In this document: positions 36,799-49,851 of the stretch, piece after piece
Layout of the letters: each line of letters begins with the position of its first letter
Position numbering within the stretch: the first letter of the stretch is position 1
Source: Geosiphon pyriformis
Taxonomy: Eukaryota; Glomeromycota; Glomeromycetes; Archaeosporales; Geosiphonaceae
Assembly (NCBI GenBank): GCA_016748015.1
Contig: JAAOMT010000294.1
Coordinates: 343,175-407,174 of the forward strand
Length of the DNA: 64,000 bases
Reading direction: 5' to 3'
The notes under the pieces: generated by a model
What the model was told of the DNA's origin: nothing
What the model saw: only the letters and a program-made list of their open reading frames with translations
The model's database searches: none
Program-made: the position numbers and the translations under genes

Positions 36799-38659
36799 AT
36801 GCGTTGGATCAATAAACTAATTAAACGTTCTTATATATATTTCTGTTTTCTGATTTTCATCTCTTCTATCTTAGTATATGGAGATAGTCCTAGTTTACGA
36901 CAGTAAGTCTCGAGTGTTTTCATAAGACTTTCTTCACATTAAAAACAGTATAAATAATAAATATGATTTCAAAATTTAAAGGGGACATTCAATGGTACTC
37001 ATAAATGACAAGTAAGAAATAAAAATTTATGTGTATAATCCTTTGGAATTAATAGAAAAAGATCAAAAAAGAGAGATGAATTGAAAATGGGAATTTCAAC
37101 ATTCTTTCCTATAATTAGGTTATATATGTATGGAGGAAACAATATTGCAGCTAATGGAACCACATTACAGTATGCAACAAATGAACTCTGGGCACTTGAT
37201 ATGTCAATACCTTTTTCAGTAGATTCACCACCTTGGGAAAAACTTAATGAATTTGAATATACCCAGCGGAGTGAATCACACTCAGCTAGCATAGGTGGTG
37301 CTGAATTTAAAGAAATGTTTATTTTCGGTGGTCATATATCTTCAAATCCACCACCTGCGAATTCAATGCGTATATTTGATCCAACATCTGAAACTTGGCG
37401 GATCCCAAATTTTTCACCAACACGCAGATTTGGACACTCTACAGCAACTAGTTTTAATGACTCAAAAATTTATTTTTTTGGTGGAGGGTCAGATAATGCA
37501 AACCCTGGAAAAAATGGCACAATTCTACTAAACGAATTAGTGGTTTATGATTCTATATTAAATACCTGGACGACACTTACAAAAAATAATTCGCCAGCGC
37601 CAATAATAAGACATACTGCCACTTTATTGAGCGATGGAAAAATGTATGTTTTTGGTGGAGCTTTTGTCGAAGACGTTTATAATTTCTCCAGTATGGCTGA
37701 CATATATGTATATGATACATTTGTCGGAGAATGGAATCGAAAGGTTTTTCATCTGCTTAAAGAAACTTTTTCATTGATTTTTTGTTTTTTAAAGAGGTCG
37801 AGCTAATCCATGAAAATTAAAAATGGTTTTCAAGGTTGCAGTGGGGGACGTACCAGCAGCACGGGGACTGCATACAGCTGTCGGTAGTAAGTAAAGAATA
37901 TTTATTGTGGCAACTTCTAAACTCACTAAACTTTGGAGACTTTCATTGTTGTTAATCTTGTTTTTCAAAATCTAATTAGCTCCAAATAACACTATCATCA
38001 TTTTTGGGGGTAAAGAAAATAATGGGACGTGGGCTCCAAATAATTTGGTTATCCTAGATACTACTAAAACACCATTTATTTGGAAAATACAAAACACAAC
38101 TGGAGAAACTCCACCTGGAAGAATGCTTCATACAATGACCATGGTTGGAACAAATATCATTGTGGCTTTTGGTTAGTTATAGTTTTTTTTTTTTACTTGA
38201 AATTCTATTTATAATATTAAATTCTTATTTATATTCATGATAATTTGTTGAATACCTTAGGTATCACTGTAAGTATATCATTTAGAGCCATTTCAAAATC
38301 GAAAATTCTTTAAAGTTTTAAAAATTTAAAATTTAAAATTTAAAATATAGAGAACAGGTCGGGGTTTTTGTGTTTTAGATACGATAAAATTTGAATGGAC
38401 AACATCTTATAAACCTAATGCGTTGGAACTCACAAAATATCCCATGAAATATCAAAACTTATCTGAAATCAAACCCAGCACAAAATCATCTCCATCTTCA
38501 TCTTCATCATTATCCTCATCCTCATCCTCATCTTCACCAACAACAATCAATATGACATTAATCATAACTATTATCATAATATTAGGTGTTTTGATTCTTT
38601 TGGTTATTCCAGCATTCTTATTTAGATATTTCATAAAAATAAAAGGGGACCAATTTTAA
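36799..38659 (+). CDS. Kelch-repeat type I membrane protein
   Basis: Seven exons join in phase: 36799-36902, 36982-37011 (30 bases), 37119-37743, 37835-37883, 37980-38171, 38261-38268 (8 bases) and 38351-38659, giving 438 residues. Exon 1 encodes a signal peptide (YFCFLIFISSILVYG). Kelch blades follow, with the typical pattern of GH(S/T), a hydrophobic strand, YMYGG, FIFGG, YFFGGG, YVFGG or IIFGG, and a downstream Trp (ELWALD, TSETW, LNTW, GEWNRK, PFIWK). The two tiny exons complete blades: the 30-base exon supplies GHSMVLINDK before LYMYGG, and the 8-base exon joins VAFG to ITRTG. A Ser-rich linker, one membrane helix (IIIILGVLILLVIPAFLF) and a short basic tail end the protein. The beta-propeller should face outside the cell. 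Ligand unknown. The donor after 37743 (GTTTTT) is weak, and read-through would end the protein early. Confidence 0.85.
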
Positions 38660-41259
<2,600 letters not shown>

Positions 41260-42712
41260 TATTGAAGATTCTTTTTTTTTTAAATTTAATTGCTATATCT
41301 TTTCTTTGTACTTTGCACAACATATCTCACATAAAAATCTAGATAAAAATAATAATTTTAGTTTAAGATGAAAAAACCCTGCATATTAAAGTTTATGAAA
41401 CGATTTCATCATTCATTCAAAAAATATTAATCATGTGGATGTTTCTTGAAAATGGATCTTTTCCTTTTTAAGATGACTAAAGTTAGTCGGAATAAATTTT
41501 TTTAAGGGTTAAAAATCTGAATTGAAAAAAAACTTTGTTTCAATTAGACTAGAATCTCAAGATGCTCAATCCTCAAGTTGTAAAGGCAAAATTCATGAAA
41601 CTGGAAAATTTCAATCCCATATTTACACATTTTAATTGGTCAATCTTAACTTTTCCGTTTAAAATTATTAGTTTCCCCCATCTCCCCCCATTCTATCAAT
41701 TACAAACCAGAAAGAACTGTAAAATCTGAAAGTCTATGGTAAAAAAATAAAAAATAAAAAAATAAAAAAAAAAAGAGAAAAAAAAAAAGAGAAAAAAAAA
41801 CCTCTCAAGTCTTTCCTATGCTCGGCTCATTAACAAAATAAAAACATCATCGATATAACACACACAAAAAATGTTTCAGGCGCTTAATTTTTTTATAGTT
41901 AACCTAAAAGTGAAGTTAAAAACTCTCGTAAGAATTAAAAGCCACATTTATTAATCATTTGCATCTCGGATCAAATGTTTTATTGTCCATATGTTACTGC
42001 AAGTAAAATAACAAATTGCATACAATTAGAAAGTTTTTTGGATAATGCATTATTGTATAATCTTTTACATGTATGTATTTGATCCTGGAAAAAATAGCCG
42101 ATATTGGCAGAAAATTTATGGTAGTGCCGGATCTCCACAGGTTTATGTATACATTATTAATGAATGACAACAAGTTTAAAAATAGGACTAATAAGGATGA
42201 TTGTGATCCCGAATAAAGACCCATTGATGCCTGACGAAAATGAATTCTCTCTTGGCGCAAGAAAGACTTCAAAGGAAAACCTGAAAAAAGCAACCAATTG
42301 GAGATCGAATAAGGAAGTACTAACTTTTTTTTTCTAGTAGATTTTATAATCTTTATTTAAAATATTGGGAAAAAAGGATCGAAAAAATTAATTTCGATTT
42401 TAATATATATTTATATATGTATATATTTATTTATTTTACAATTGACATATAAAATGCGCGCTTTACCTTTAAATTATGACCTTTGGTGCATGTAATTTAA
42501 AAAAAAATTTTGTTCACCTTTATTGTTACACAAAGCTGGCCAGACTTTTACCCATTCTGCCGAATCAAAAAATTTATAAATTCAAATAAGTTTTCGGTCA
42601 AAGACACAATCTTTTCTTGTAAAAAAAAAGGCAAAAAAAGTGTGTTAAAGCCAATTATTATTTTTACATATAAAAAAAAACCATCTATTCAAAAAGATTC
42701 TTACAACAGAAA
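41260..42712. other. AT-rich spacer upstream of the SWIRM gene
   Basis: Contains an A-rich low-complexity run with AG interruptions at about 41740-41805 and an open minus-strand frame at 41994-42293 without recognised content. Confidence 0.5.
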
Positions 42713-44023
42713 ATGAGTCAATTATTATTATCAGAAACCGAACAAAACTTTACCCATTTTCCATTGAAAGGTCAAACTCTTGACCCTGAGAAGAGTTGCA
42801 ATATGAATAAGAAACCCCTGTCTTCTCCCGAATCAGATTTCTCTTACTTCACAATTAGCACACCACCACCTTCACCACCTTCACCAAACAAACAAGTAAT
42901 CGTTTTACCTGCAAAGATTCAGACAAAGTGTGGTCCAGACACGACATTGAGGCCATCCATGCAATTTCGCAATGACGTTGAATCCTTAACAAATAAACCT
43001 GATCCTCAAGAGCCTTTACCCATTTCAATGAAAATTGAGTCGCCTGAAAAATCAAAACGTCGGCTAAAATATCGATTCATACTGGCCGAGGCTCCTCCAG
43101 ATATACAGAAACAATTGGGTGTAGAAGCAACACCAGAAACTTCAGCTCTTCTTACCAATTCTTTACCTTTAAACTTTTCCCATTCAAAATCTATGAAAAA
43201 AGAAAGCTTACCACTTCAAGTTGAAAAATTAAATAAAGGCAAGATAACTATGAGCCATCGTTCCCGAAAAAGTCCATATCCCACAAAATCTCCAAGTAAA
43301 TCATCCCAAGGGTTCACTTTTAAGCTTCAATTCCCTTCCACATTTTCCGATGACAGAATTCAAAATATACCCCTCCCTATAAACAATTATAAAGAAAAAA
43401 ACGAATCAGAGGATGAAAACATTTCAATTTTTTCCGAGGATTCATCAGTTGAATCTTCCGAATCCAAACGTTCATTCCTGGCTATAAATAAAAAGAAGAC
43501 TCGTGACGCATCAGAATTTGAAGGAATCCAAAATTCTCATCCAAGACAACGGAGAAGAAAGGGAAATTCTTTCGCAAGGGTCATGGCAGATCGTGGTTTG
43601 ATAGAACCGTCATTAACGACTATGCCAATGACAAATCTACCAACAGGTGACCTAAAATCTGGAAGAATCCCTTTACCACCTCCAGTTGAATTCTCTGAAT
43701 TAATTAAAGAACTTAGGCAATTAAAATTGGAAACAACTGGTTTAAATTCGAGACCAAATGTTTCTTGGAAAAGTGGTCCTTTATCAATAGAGCATCTACC
43801 TCACTATGAAGAATTACATCCGAACGAAGCTTATGTTGCCTCAGTTTTACGTTTAACTCCAGTTCAATATATTAATGCAAAACATTCATTAATCACCGCC
43901 AAAGTTCGATATGACACAAGATTTTTACCATTTCGTAAAAGTGATGCACAGAAACTTCTCCGAATTGATGTTAACAAAGCCAGTAAGCTTTGGGAATATT
44001 TTAATGAGCTTAAATGGATATAA
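42713..44023 (+). CDS. SWIRM-domain chromatin protein (Fun19/Laf1-like)
   Basis: One uninterrupted exon of 436 residues. The first about 340 residues are polar and disordered-looking, with Pro/Ser-rich (PPPSPPSP), basic (RQRRRKG) and acidic Ser (SEDENISIFSEDSS) patches. The last about 85 residues match a SWIRM domain: LPHYEELHPNEAYVASVLRL, then QYINAKHSL, FLPFRKSDAQKLLRIDVNKAS and a final Trp-containing helix. A C-terminal SWIRM with the RIDVNKAS helix after a long disordered region is the layout of yeast Fun19 and fission yeast Laf1/Laf2, subunits associated with histone deacetylase complexes. SWIRM domains bind DNA or nucleosomes. A nuclear role in chromatin is well supported; the exact complex is inferred. 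No intron is seen, unlike most genes here. Confidence 0.88.
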   Translation: MSQLLLSETEQNFTHFPLKGQTLDPEKSCNMNKKPLSSPESDFSYFTISTPPPSPPSPNKQVIVLPAKIQTKCGPDTTLRPSMQFRNDVESLTNKPDPQEPLPISMKIESPEKSKRRLKYRFILAEAPPDIQKQLGVEATPETSALLTNSLPLNFSHSKSMKKESLPLQVEKLNKGKITMSHRSRKSPYPTKSPSKSSQGFTFKLQFPSTFSDDRIQNIPLPINNYKEKNESEDENISIFSEDSSVESSESKRSFLAINKKKTRDASEFEGIQNSHPRQRRRKGNSFARVMADRGLIEPSLTTMPMTNLPTGDLKSGRIPLPPPVEFSELIKELRQLKLETTGLNSRPNVSWKSGPLSIEHLPHYEELHPNEAYVASVLRLTPVQYINAKHSLITAKVRYDTRFLPFRKSDAQKLLRIDVNKASKLWEYFNELKWI

Positions 44024-44066
44024 AGGCTTTGGTTACTTTCCCCATTAGTAAAAATACAATTAATTA

Positions 44067-44104
44067 TTTAGCCAGCCATCCAGCCAGCTAGCCAGCCAAC
44101 TAGT
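44067..44104. repeat. Imperfect CCAG repeat in the 3' region
   Basis: CCAGC-type tetramers and pentamers (CCAGCCATCCAGCCAG) lie about 45 bases after the SWIRM stop codon, probably within its 3' untranslated region. Confidence 0.6.
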
Positions 44105-44433
44105 TAGATCATTTTCAATAAAAAACTGATCTAAACATTCAAAGTTAATCAATTTAACCACCGCCGTGAAATTTGACGAAAGTTAATTTTGAGTCTTTGT
44201 AAATATTTCCAGATGAAATCATTTTTTAAGAAAAAAAGTTCCCGAATCCCCGAACACTTTTTGGTTTCATTAAGATAACGTAATTGTATATGATAGAAAC
44301 ATTTCCATTTTATTAGATAAGAAAATTAGAAAACCTTTTTCTTTTCGCTCAATTTTAGGGTATACACAAATTAAGAAATAATAATTAATTCAATAAAAAT
44401 TTTATTTAATGAAAATTTTTGCCATTTAAAAAA

Positions 44434-44441
44434 ATAACAAT

Positions 44442-44482
<41 letters not shown>

Positions 44483-44495
44483 AAAACAAAAACAA
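44434..44495. repeat. (AAC)n microsatellite
   Basis: About sixteen AAC units followed by irregular AAAAAC units. Confidence 0.9.
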
Positions 44496-44556
44496 CAGCA
44501 CGGTTATAATTAAGCTCTCGTTTTTTTATTGGTTATTGTTATATTTTCTAAAAATT

Positions 44557-44609
44557 ATTCAAATTCAAATTCAAATTCAAATTCAAATTCAAATTCAAAT
44601 TCAAATTCA
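44557..44609. repeat. (ATTCAA)n minisatellite
   Basis: Nearly nine perfect hexamer units in tandem. Confidence 0.9.
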
Positions 44610-46689
44610 GACCTTTACTGTATACTTGTAAATGTTAAAACGGGTAAAAATAATTGTCTAGTCATATTACACGAACTTTCATAAACAAAATGTACCAAGT
44701 GGATCTTATCTTCTAATTGAAAGAGCAAAAAGTTATTTTGGCCCGATCTCAGTGATACCTTAAATCTCGCGAATGCATTTCATTGTCTTTGATTCCACTA
44801 AAGCTCTTTACTTGGAAACACACATGATGATCTTTAATCTTGGTTGTACCTAAATAAGTTTGGTTAAAATGATAGCAAATCGAAACAGGATACATTCAAG
44901 GATTGAAAATCGGGAAAAGTTTTTTAAAAGTTTCGAGAAATTCGGAAAATATTATTTATTTCACTCATATGATATTTTTTTACTGACAATCTTGGTTCAG
45001 TTAAAATTTTGTTCCATCATCATCAAATGTTCTTTATGTTGTTGAAGCACAAATTCCCCCCTGCAAGTTAAAGCCATCTTCCCTCTTTTGGTGAGATCGA
45101 AAAAGATAATCATTGAACAACAAATAATAAATTCCTTATTATGTCTGAGATGCCTAATGAAGAAAGAAAATTCTATAAATAAAATATTTGATCATGAGGG
45201 ATAGGGGATGACCAATTTTGTTTTGTGCCCTATTTTTGATTCAACTTTTTTTTAAAGTTTTACTCAATGACTGATATTAAATTATTCATGAAAACAATTC
45301 ATTTTTTTTTTTTAATTTAGGAATTTTGTTTTTCCACCGCCAAGGATTTTTCTACAATGAGTTACACACAGCCCAAAAATTCCATAAATGATGAATTGAC
45401 AAAAAAAATTCTTAATGTGAATGGTAATTGAGATTTTTTTTGGACGGTATTCTAAAATTTAGCCATTTAAATTTTTTAAGTAACACGAGGTAGCTTTTTC
45501 AATAATTTTCTTCTAAAAGAAACTTCTACTTGAAAATTCGTTCAACTTGAGTTTACCAATAAATAATTAAAAAAATAATCAAAAATATGATGAAGTTTCT
45601 CAAAGATAAAAATATATAGATTATTTCTAATAATGAATTAAAAATCGAAAATTTTATTTTGATATTCGAGCTTTAAAACTTCGTAACAATCTTTTGTAGA
45701 ATCTAGAAAAAAATTGATCAAAGAAACCCTTGTGAATTCCTAATTTTCATTATAATTTATAATTTTTTAAAATTCAAAATTTTCCTCAAGCTACAGTATA
45801 TATTTCAATAAGGAACTTTTTTTAATCCGCATTTTCCCTTAATTATATTAGCCGTTTTCAATTTCTATAATCCACAGATAGACTAGGAGCTTATCTTAAT
45901 CTTTTTTACAAAGAAAATTTAATCAATATGTTATTAATAAAAATTGATTATAATAAGATTTTTAGTATTTTATTTTTAAAAAAAACTTGAATAGTTTAGA
46001 AAAAACCTTTTCTTCATTTGTCTCCATCTAATCTACACGAACTCCTCGGTTTAAAATTTTAAATCTCATCGCCTTATTTTTACTCGAAAATTCAAGCTAG
46101 ATTTTGACGACCAGTCTTGACCAAATTTGATGTAGTTCATGATGAGATCAGTTATGAAGCACAACATTTATTCACAGATCTTCCCAAAAAGTGAAGGTTC
46201 ATAGAGAATCATTCAACATTAAAACTTTCTTTACTTTTTGAAGTAAGTCCAAGTTCCTGGGCTCAACTTCAAAATCCTTTTAGCGTAATCTTTACAAGAA
46301 ATTGGTCACACCAAATCGAAACAGAGTTTGGGGTCAGAAATCTCTGTTTGTTCTTCGAATTCGTTGAAAGTTATTATTAAACCCTTCACGGTCCCTCTAT
46401 TGTGCCATTAGAGATCATGAAAGATCTTTAACTATTTTCATTCCTCAAGCACTATGAGGTAATCTTGTTTTTACTTCTATGAATCAAGTCTTTTGGTATT
46501 CTTTTCTAAGATCGGCTGAATGAAAAGACAAGAAAGATAAGTCATCTTTCAATTAAATTTTTAATTGGCTAGCGAATCTTTTCTTGATGATAATCGTGAT
46601 TGTTGATATCTATCTCGGATGAATTATAACACATTAATAGTAGTATCCGTTGCCAAGTAAGACTACTATTTCCTACATAACCCTCAGGA

Positions 46690-47220
46690 TATGATTAAGG
46701 CAATGTCAACCAATGCCCAGAGGAGAATTTCCCCGAGTACTATTTTCATCTCTGTTCATCACAGCTTGGAATTCCCGGTAGTTGTACACTTCGAAACCCC
46801 TCAAATGCTTTTTATGTCACCATATCAGCTACAAGTCTTGAATGTATAAGTCTCATTTTGAATACAACGCAGATTCCTAACTCTTAGACCTTGATAATTA
46901 GACGTTGAAAGAAATGGTAATGTTATCAGAGTATTTTTTGGACGGTCTTTCACGTAATTTTTCTCATCTTATGGTTCGTTATGTCTGACACCTCAAACGA
47001 CAGGATGATGATTACGTCAAACTCACGAATGAAGCAAACAATTACCTTTCTCTCTAAATCCTTCGTTGTATGTGCGAGACTGCTTTGCTGAGTTGTCGGG
47101 CCCTACGTTTCTTACGCTTTGAAGCAGAGACAGTCTGTTTGACTTTTTTCGAAATGGGCGTAGGTAGAATTTTATTCTCACGACTTTATTGATTAGTAAA
47201 AATTTTCAGCGGTAACACAT
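46690..47220 (-). pseudogene. Fanzor (eukaryotic TnpB-like nuclease) relic, C-terminal part
   Basis: Minus-strand conceptual frames show the end of a Fanzor/TnpB protein: KRKKRRARQLSKAVSHIQ (helical region before RuvC-II), KITRKT-like and HYHFFQRLI blocks with stops between, then NETYTFKTCS..YGDIK (about 46775-46830, the start of the zinc-binding region) and finally VMNRDENSTRGN (about 46705-46740), which corresponds to the RuvC-III DRDxNGARN motif with its catalytic Asp. Multiple stops and frameshifts make it dead. The same blocks occur in the relic at 52680-55290, and alignment between the two relics supports the reading. No N-terminal part was found upstream of 47220. In Fanzor genes a guide RNA is encoded at the 3' side; nothing here was identifiable as such. 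Confidence 0.7.
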
Positions 47221-47881
47221 ATGGCCTCATTTGCGTTCCAAAACCTTTAAATTGAGATCATTTTAATTTGGTCTGGAAAAAATCTTTTCTAGCATCGAGA
47301 AAAATCAATTATTCAATTACAATCATTGGTTTTTTGATACTACGATACATGTTTGATACTCAACAAAAAGTTTTTGCACCTGGCAGGAAATAATATTGAT
47401 AATTTTTTTTATTTTTAATGGCAATTCTTGCATTACTATGGAAAAAATTATCAATTTAAATCAACAGCTGAAATTACTTTTCAAATTTACAATCTACTCT
47501 ACTTTTACATATAATGATGATACTAAATTTGTGAGTGTCAAAGTGTTTACAGTCTAAAATATCGTAACCAGTATGAGGCGGCCAGCCACCAAAAATATGA
47601 TTAAGTATAAAGGTTTTTTGTGATTGACTTCATAAATTCTGCGCCCAAATTATCCTTTTCACAATACAATAATATGATGATTTCTTATGTTAATTTGTAA
47701 CTTTAATAGTAGGTGTCAAGGATTAGCCTTCATTTGTGCCAACCAAAAGTTTACATAAAGAATGCGAGCTTTTTATCTTGGATAATTATGAAATAATACT
47801 AGATAGGAAAAAGCGAATAGTAGAGAGTTAGTATCTGATGAATGTCGTCGATATATCTCCTATAAAAATTATCTATTGAAC
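47221..47881. other. Spacer between Fanzor relic and pseudokinase gene
   Basis: AT-rich, no gene seen; includes the 3' region of the minus-strand pseudokinase-Sel1 gene. Confidence 0.5.
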
Positions 47882-49851
47882 TCACCAATTCTTTTTTTTC
47901 TTCTTCCGTGCGGCTAAAGTCTCAATTGCAGCTGTACTACCATTGTTGGCTGCTGTCGTCAACCATTTTGCTGCTTTGCGTTTATCTTTAGTAGTGCCAT
48001 AACCGCCATCGTAACATAAAGCAAGACTATATTGAGCGGACACGTTGCCACCTTCAGCCGCTTTCTTATATGTTAAGAAGGCTTTCAATCGATTCGGTCC
48101 AGTTCCTTTTCCGTAGTCATAACACTGTGCAAGATTATTTAGAGCAGCAGCATTTCCAGCTGATGCCGCTTCCTTGAACCAATCAAATGCTTTTAAACTA
48201 TCCCTTTCGACGCCAATGCCATCTTGATAGCATAAACCGAGATGATTTTGTGCCGCGGCTTCCCCATTATCTGCCGCCTTTCGATAAAAGTTGTAAGCTT
48301 GTTGTGTGTCTCGATGCGTTCCAAAACCTTCCTCAAAGAAATAACCTAGCACGCAATCACGATGTCTTCGTTCACCACCGTTGTACAATAACTCAAATAT
48401 TTTTTTCGGATCATTATCTTCTACATCTGTCCATTGCTTGAGATTTTTGGCTAGCCAATCAAACCCGTACTTTTCAGCTTCTACATACATTTGTATCACT
48501 TCATCTAACATTTCAGCATCTGATTGCGGATTATCATTAATTGGGCTGAGTGGTCTTTGAGAAAGAGTCGTCCCAAAGCCAGCATGCATATTATTTATGC
48601 TAGGCGTTGCACTAGTTAATAAATTGTTATGATTGATGAGAGCATGTTGGCTATTGGTATCCGATTCTGGCCCACGATCTCCGGCAAGATCATCTTGACT
48701 AGCATAACGCATAAGCGTATTGGTATGTGTCGACGATGATGATTTACTAAAACTCATCGTATGATCCGGTAATTCTGGGCGCACATTGAACAATCCTTCC
48801 AGTACTACTAAAACATACAACAACTGTGCTCTTTGCCGTGGATTATGTCGTGTGATTTTCAAAAATATTTGAGAAAATTCAAAAGGACAATCAGCAGGAA
48901 GTTGTGTTCTTAGCACTTCTGTAGTGTTGAATTGTTTTTTCTCTGACAAAATATTGTCTCTTAGCATGCCATCATAAGGGATTGCACCATTGCATCCAAC
49001 TAAAAATGAGGCAGTAAAAGTTTTTGTTCAGAACATGTTTACAATGAGAATTTCTTAAAGTTTGTTGCTTACCCGACCACAATATTAACCCAAAAGTGTA
49101 AATATCAGCAAACTTGGGATTCCTGTGATATATTAGAAGAAAAGAATTTTGTTATTTTGGAAATTTTCAAAAGTATAGCTTCGATTTAAATAAGGCATAA
49201 CTTACTCTTCAAAATATTTCTTCATGCTAAGATCGACAGCGACCACCTCTGGAGCCACCCAATGAATGGTACCAGTTGGCTGAAATAGAGTAACATCTTC
49301 CTCGCTACGACGTTTATCGCTGATGAAGCCAGTAAGTTTAGGCGTTAAGTCTGTCGTCAAATATATATTTTCTGGTTTTAAATTATAATTTACAATATTT
49401 TCTTCGTGACAATGGAATAATCCAAGTGCTATATCGTGACAAAGTTTAGCCCTTAATTCCCAGCCAATGGTCTGGTTTCTTTTTAAAAAGGTATTCAAGG
49501 TTCCGTTTGCCGCATATTCAATTATCAGAGCAATTTTGTCACCACGCAACATAAATCCCAGGAACTTTAGTACAAATTCACATCGACGAAGTTTATTGTA
49601 AATTTGAAAATCTTCCAAGATTGCAGTCATATCATTCTATAAGGAAGATTTTAAAACGTGTGAGAAATGCAACTTTTACATTTTTGGGATTCTCCAATTC
49701 CGCCAGAACTTACATTGCTCGATTTGATTGCCACATCTCGTCCTTGATATTGAACCTTGTATACTTTTCCTAGCCGGCCTGTGCCGAGGATAATCGGTGG
49801 TCTTGGCCACGATATTTCATGACTCTTTATGGTGATGTTTTTTAATGACAT
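47882..49851 (-). CDS. Pseudokinase with C-terminal Sel1 repeats
   Basis: Four exons (49851-49714, 49636-49206, 49122-49073, 48999-47882) give 578 residues. Residues 20-270 are a kinase fold: glycine loop GTGRLG (23-28), VAIK with Lys43, YAANGTLNTFL in the hinge region, VAPE (173-176) and a DIYTFGLILWS helix. The catalytic loop, however, reads NYNLKPEN (129-136) instead of HRDLKPEN, so the catalytic Asp is Asn, and the DFG position reads LTGFIS, with the Mg-binding Asp missing. It is therefore probably a pseudokinase. A Ser-rich linker follows. Residues from about 420 hold about four Sel1 repeats (HLGLCYQDGIGVERD, NLAQCYDYGKGTG, SLALCYDGGYGTTKD with helix pairs between). The protein ends in five Lys. 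Sel1 repeats are protein-binding; kinase-Sel1 fusions are a hugely expanded family in Glomeromycotina. Probably a signalling scaffold. Confidence 0.88.

Larger units (their letters stand above)
44024..46685. other. Repeat-bearing AT-rich spacer
   Basis: Beyond the three simple repeats listed separately, no gene is recognised. From about 46040 onward base composition is more balanced, which may mark further worn transposon sequence next to the Fanzor relic. Confidence 0.5.
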
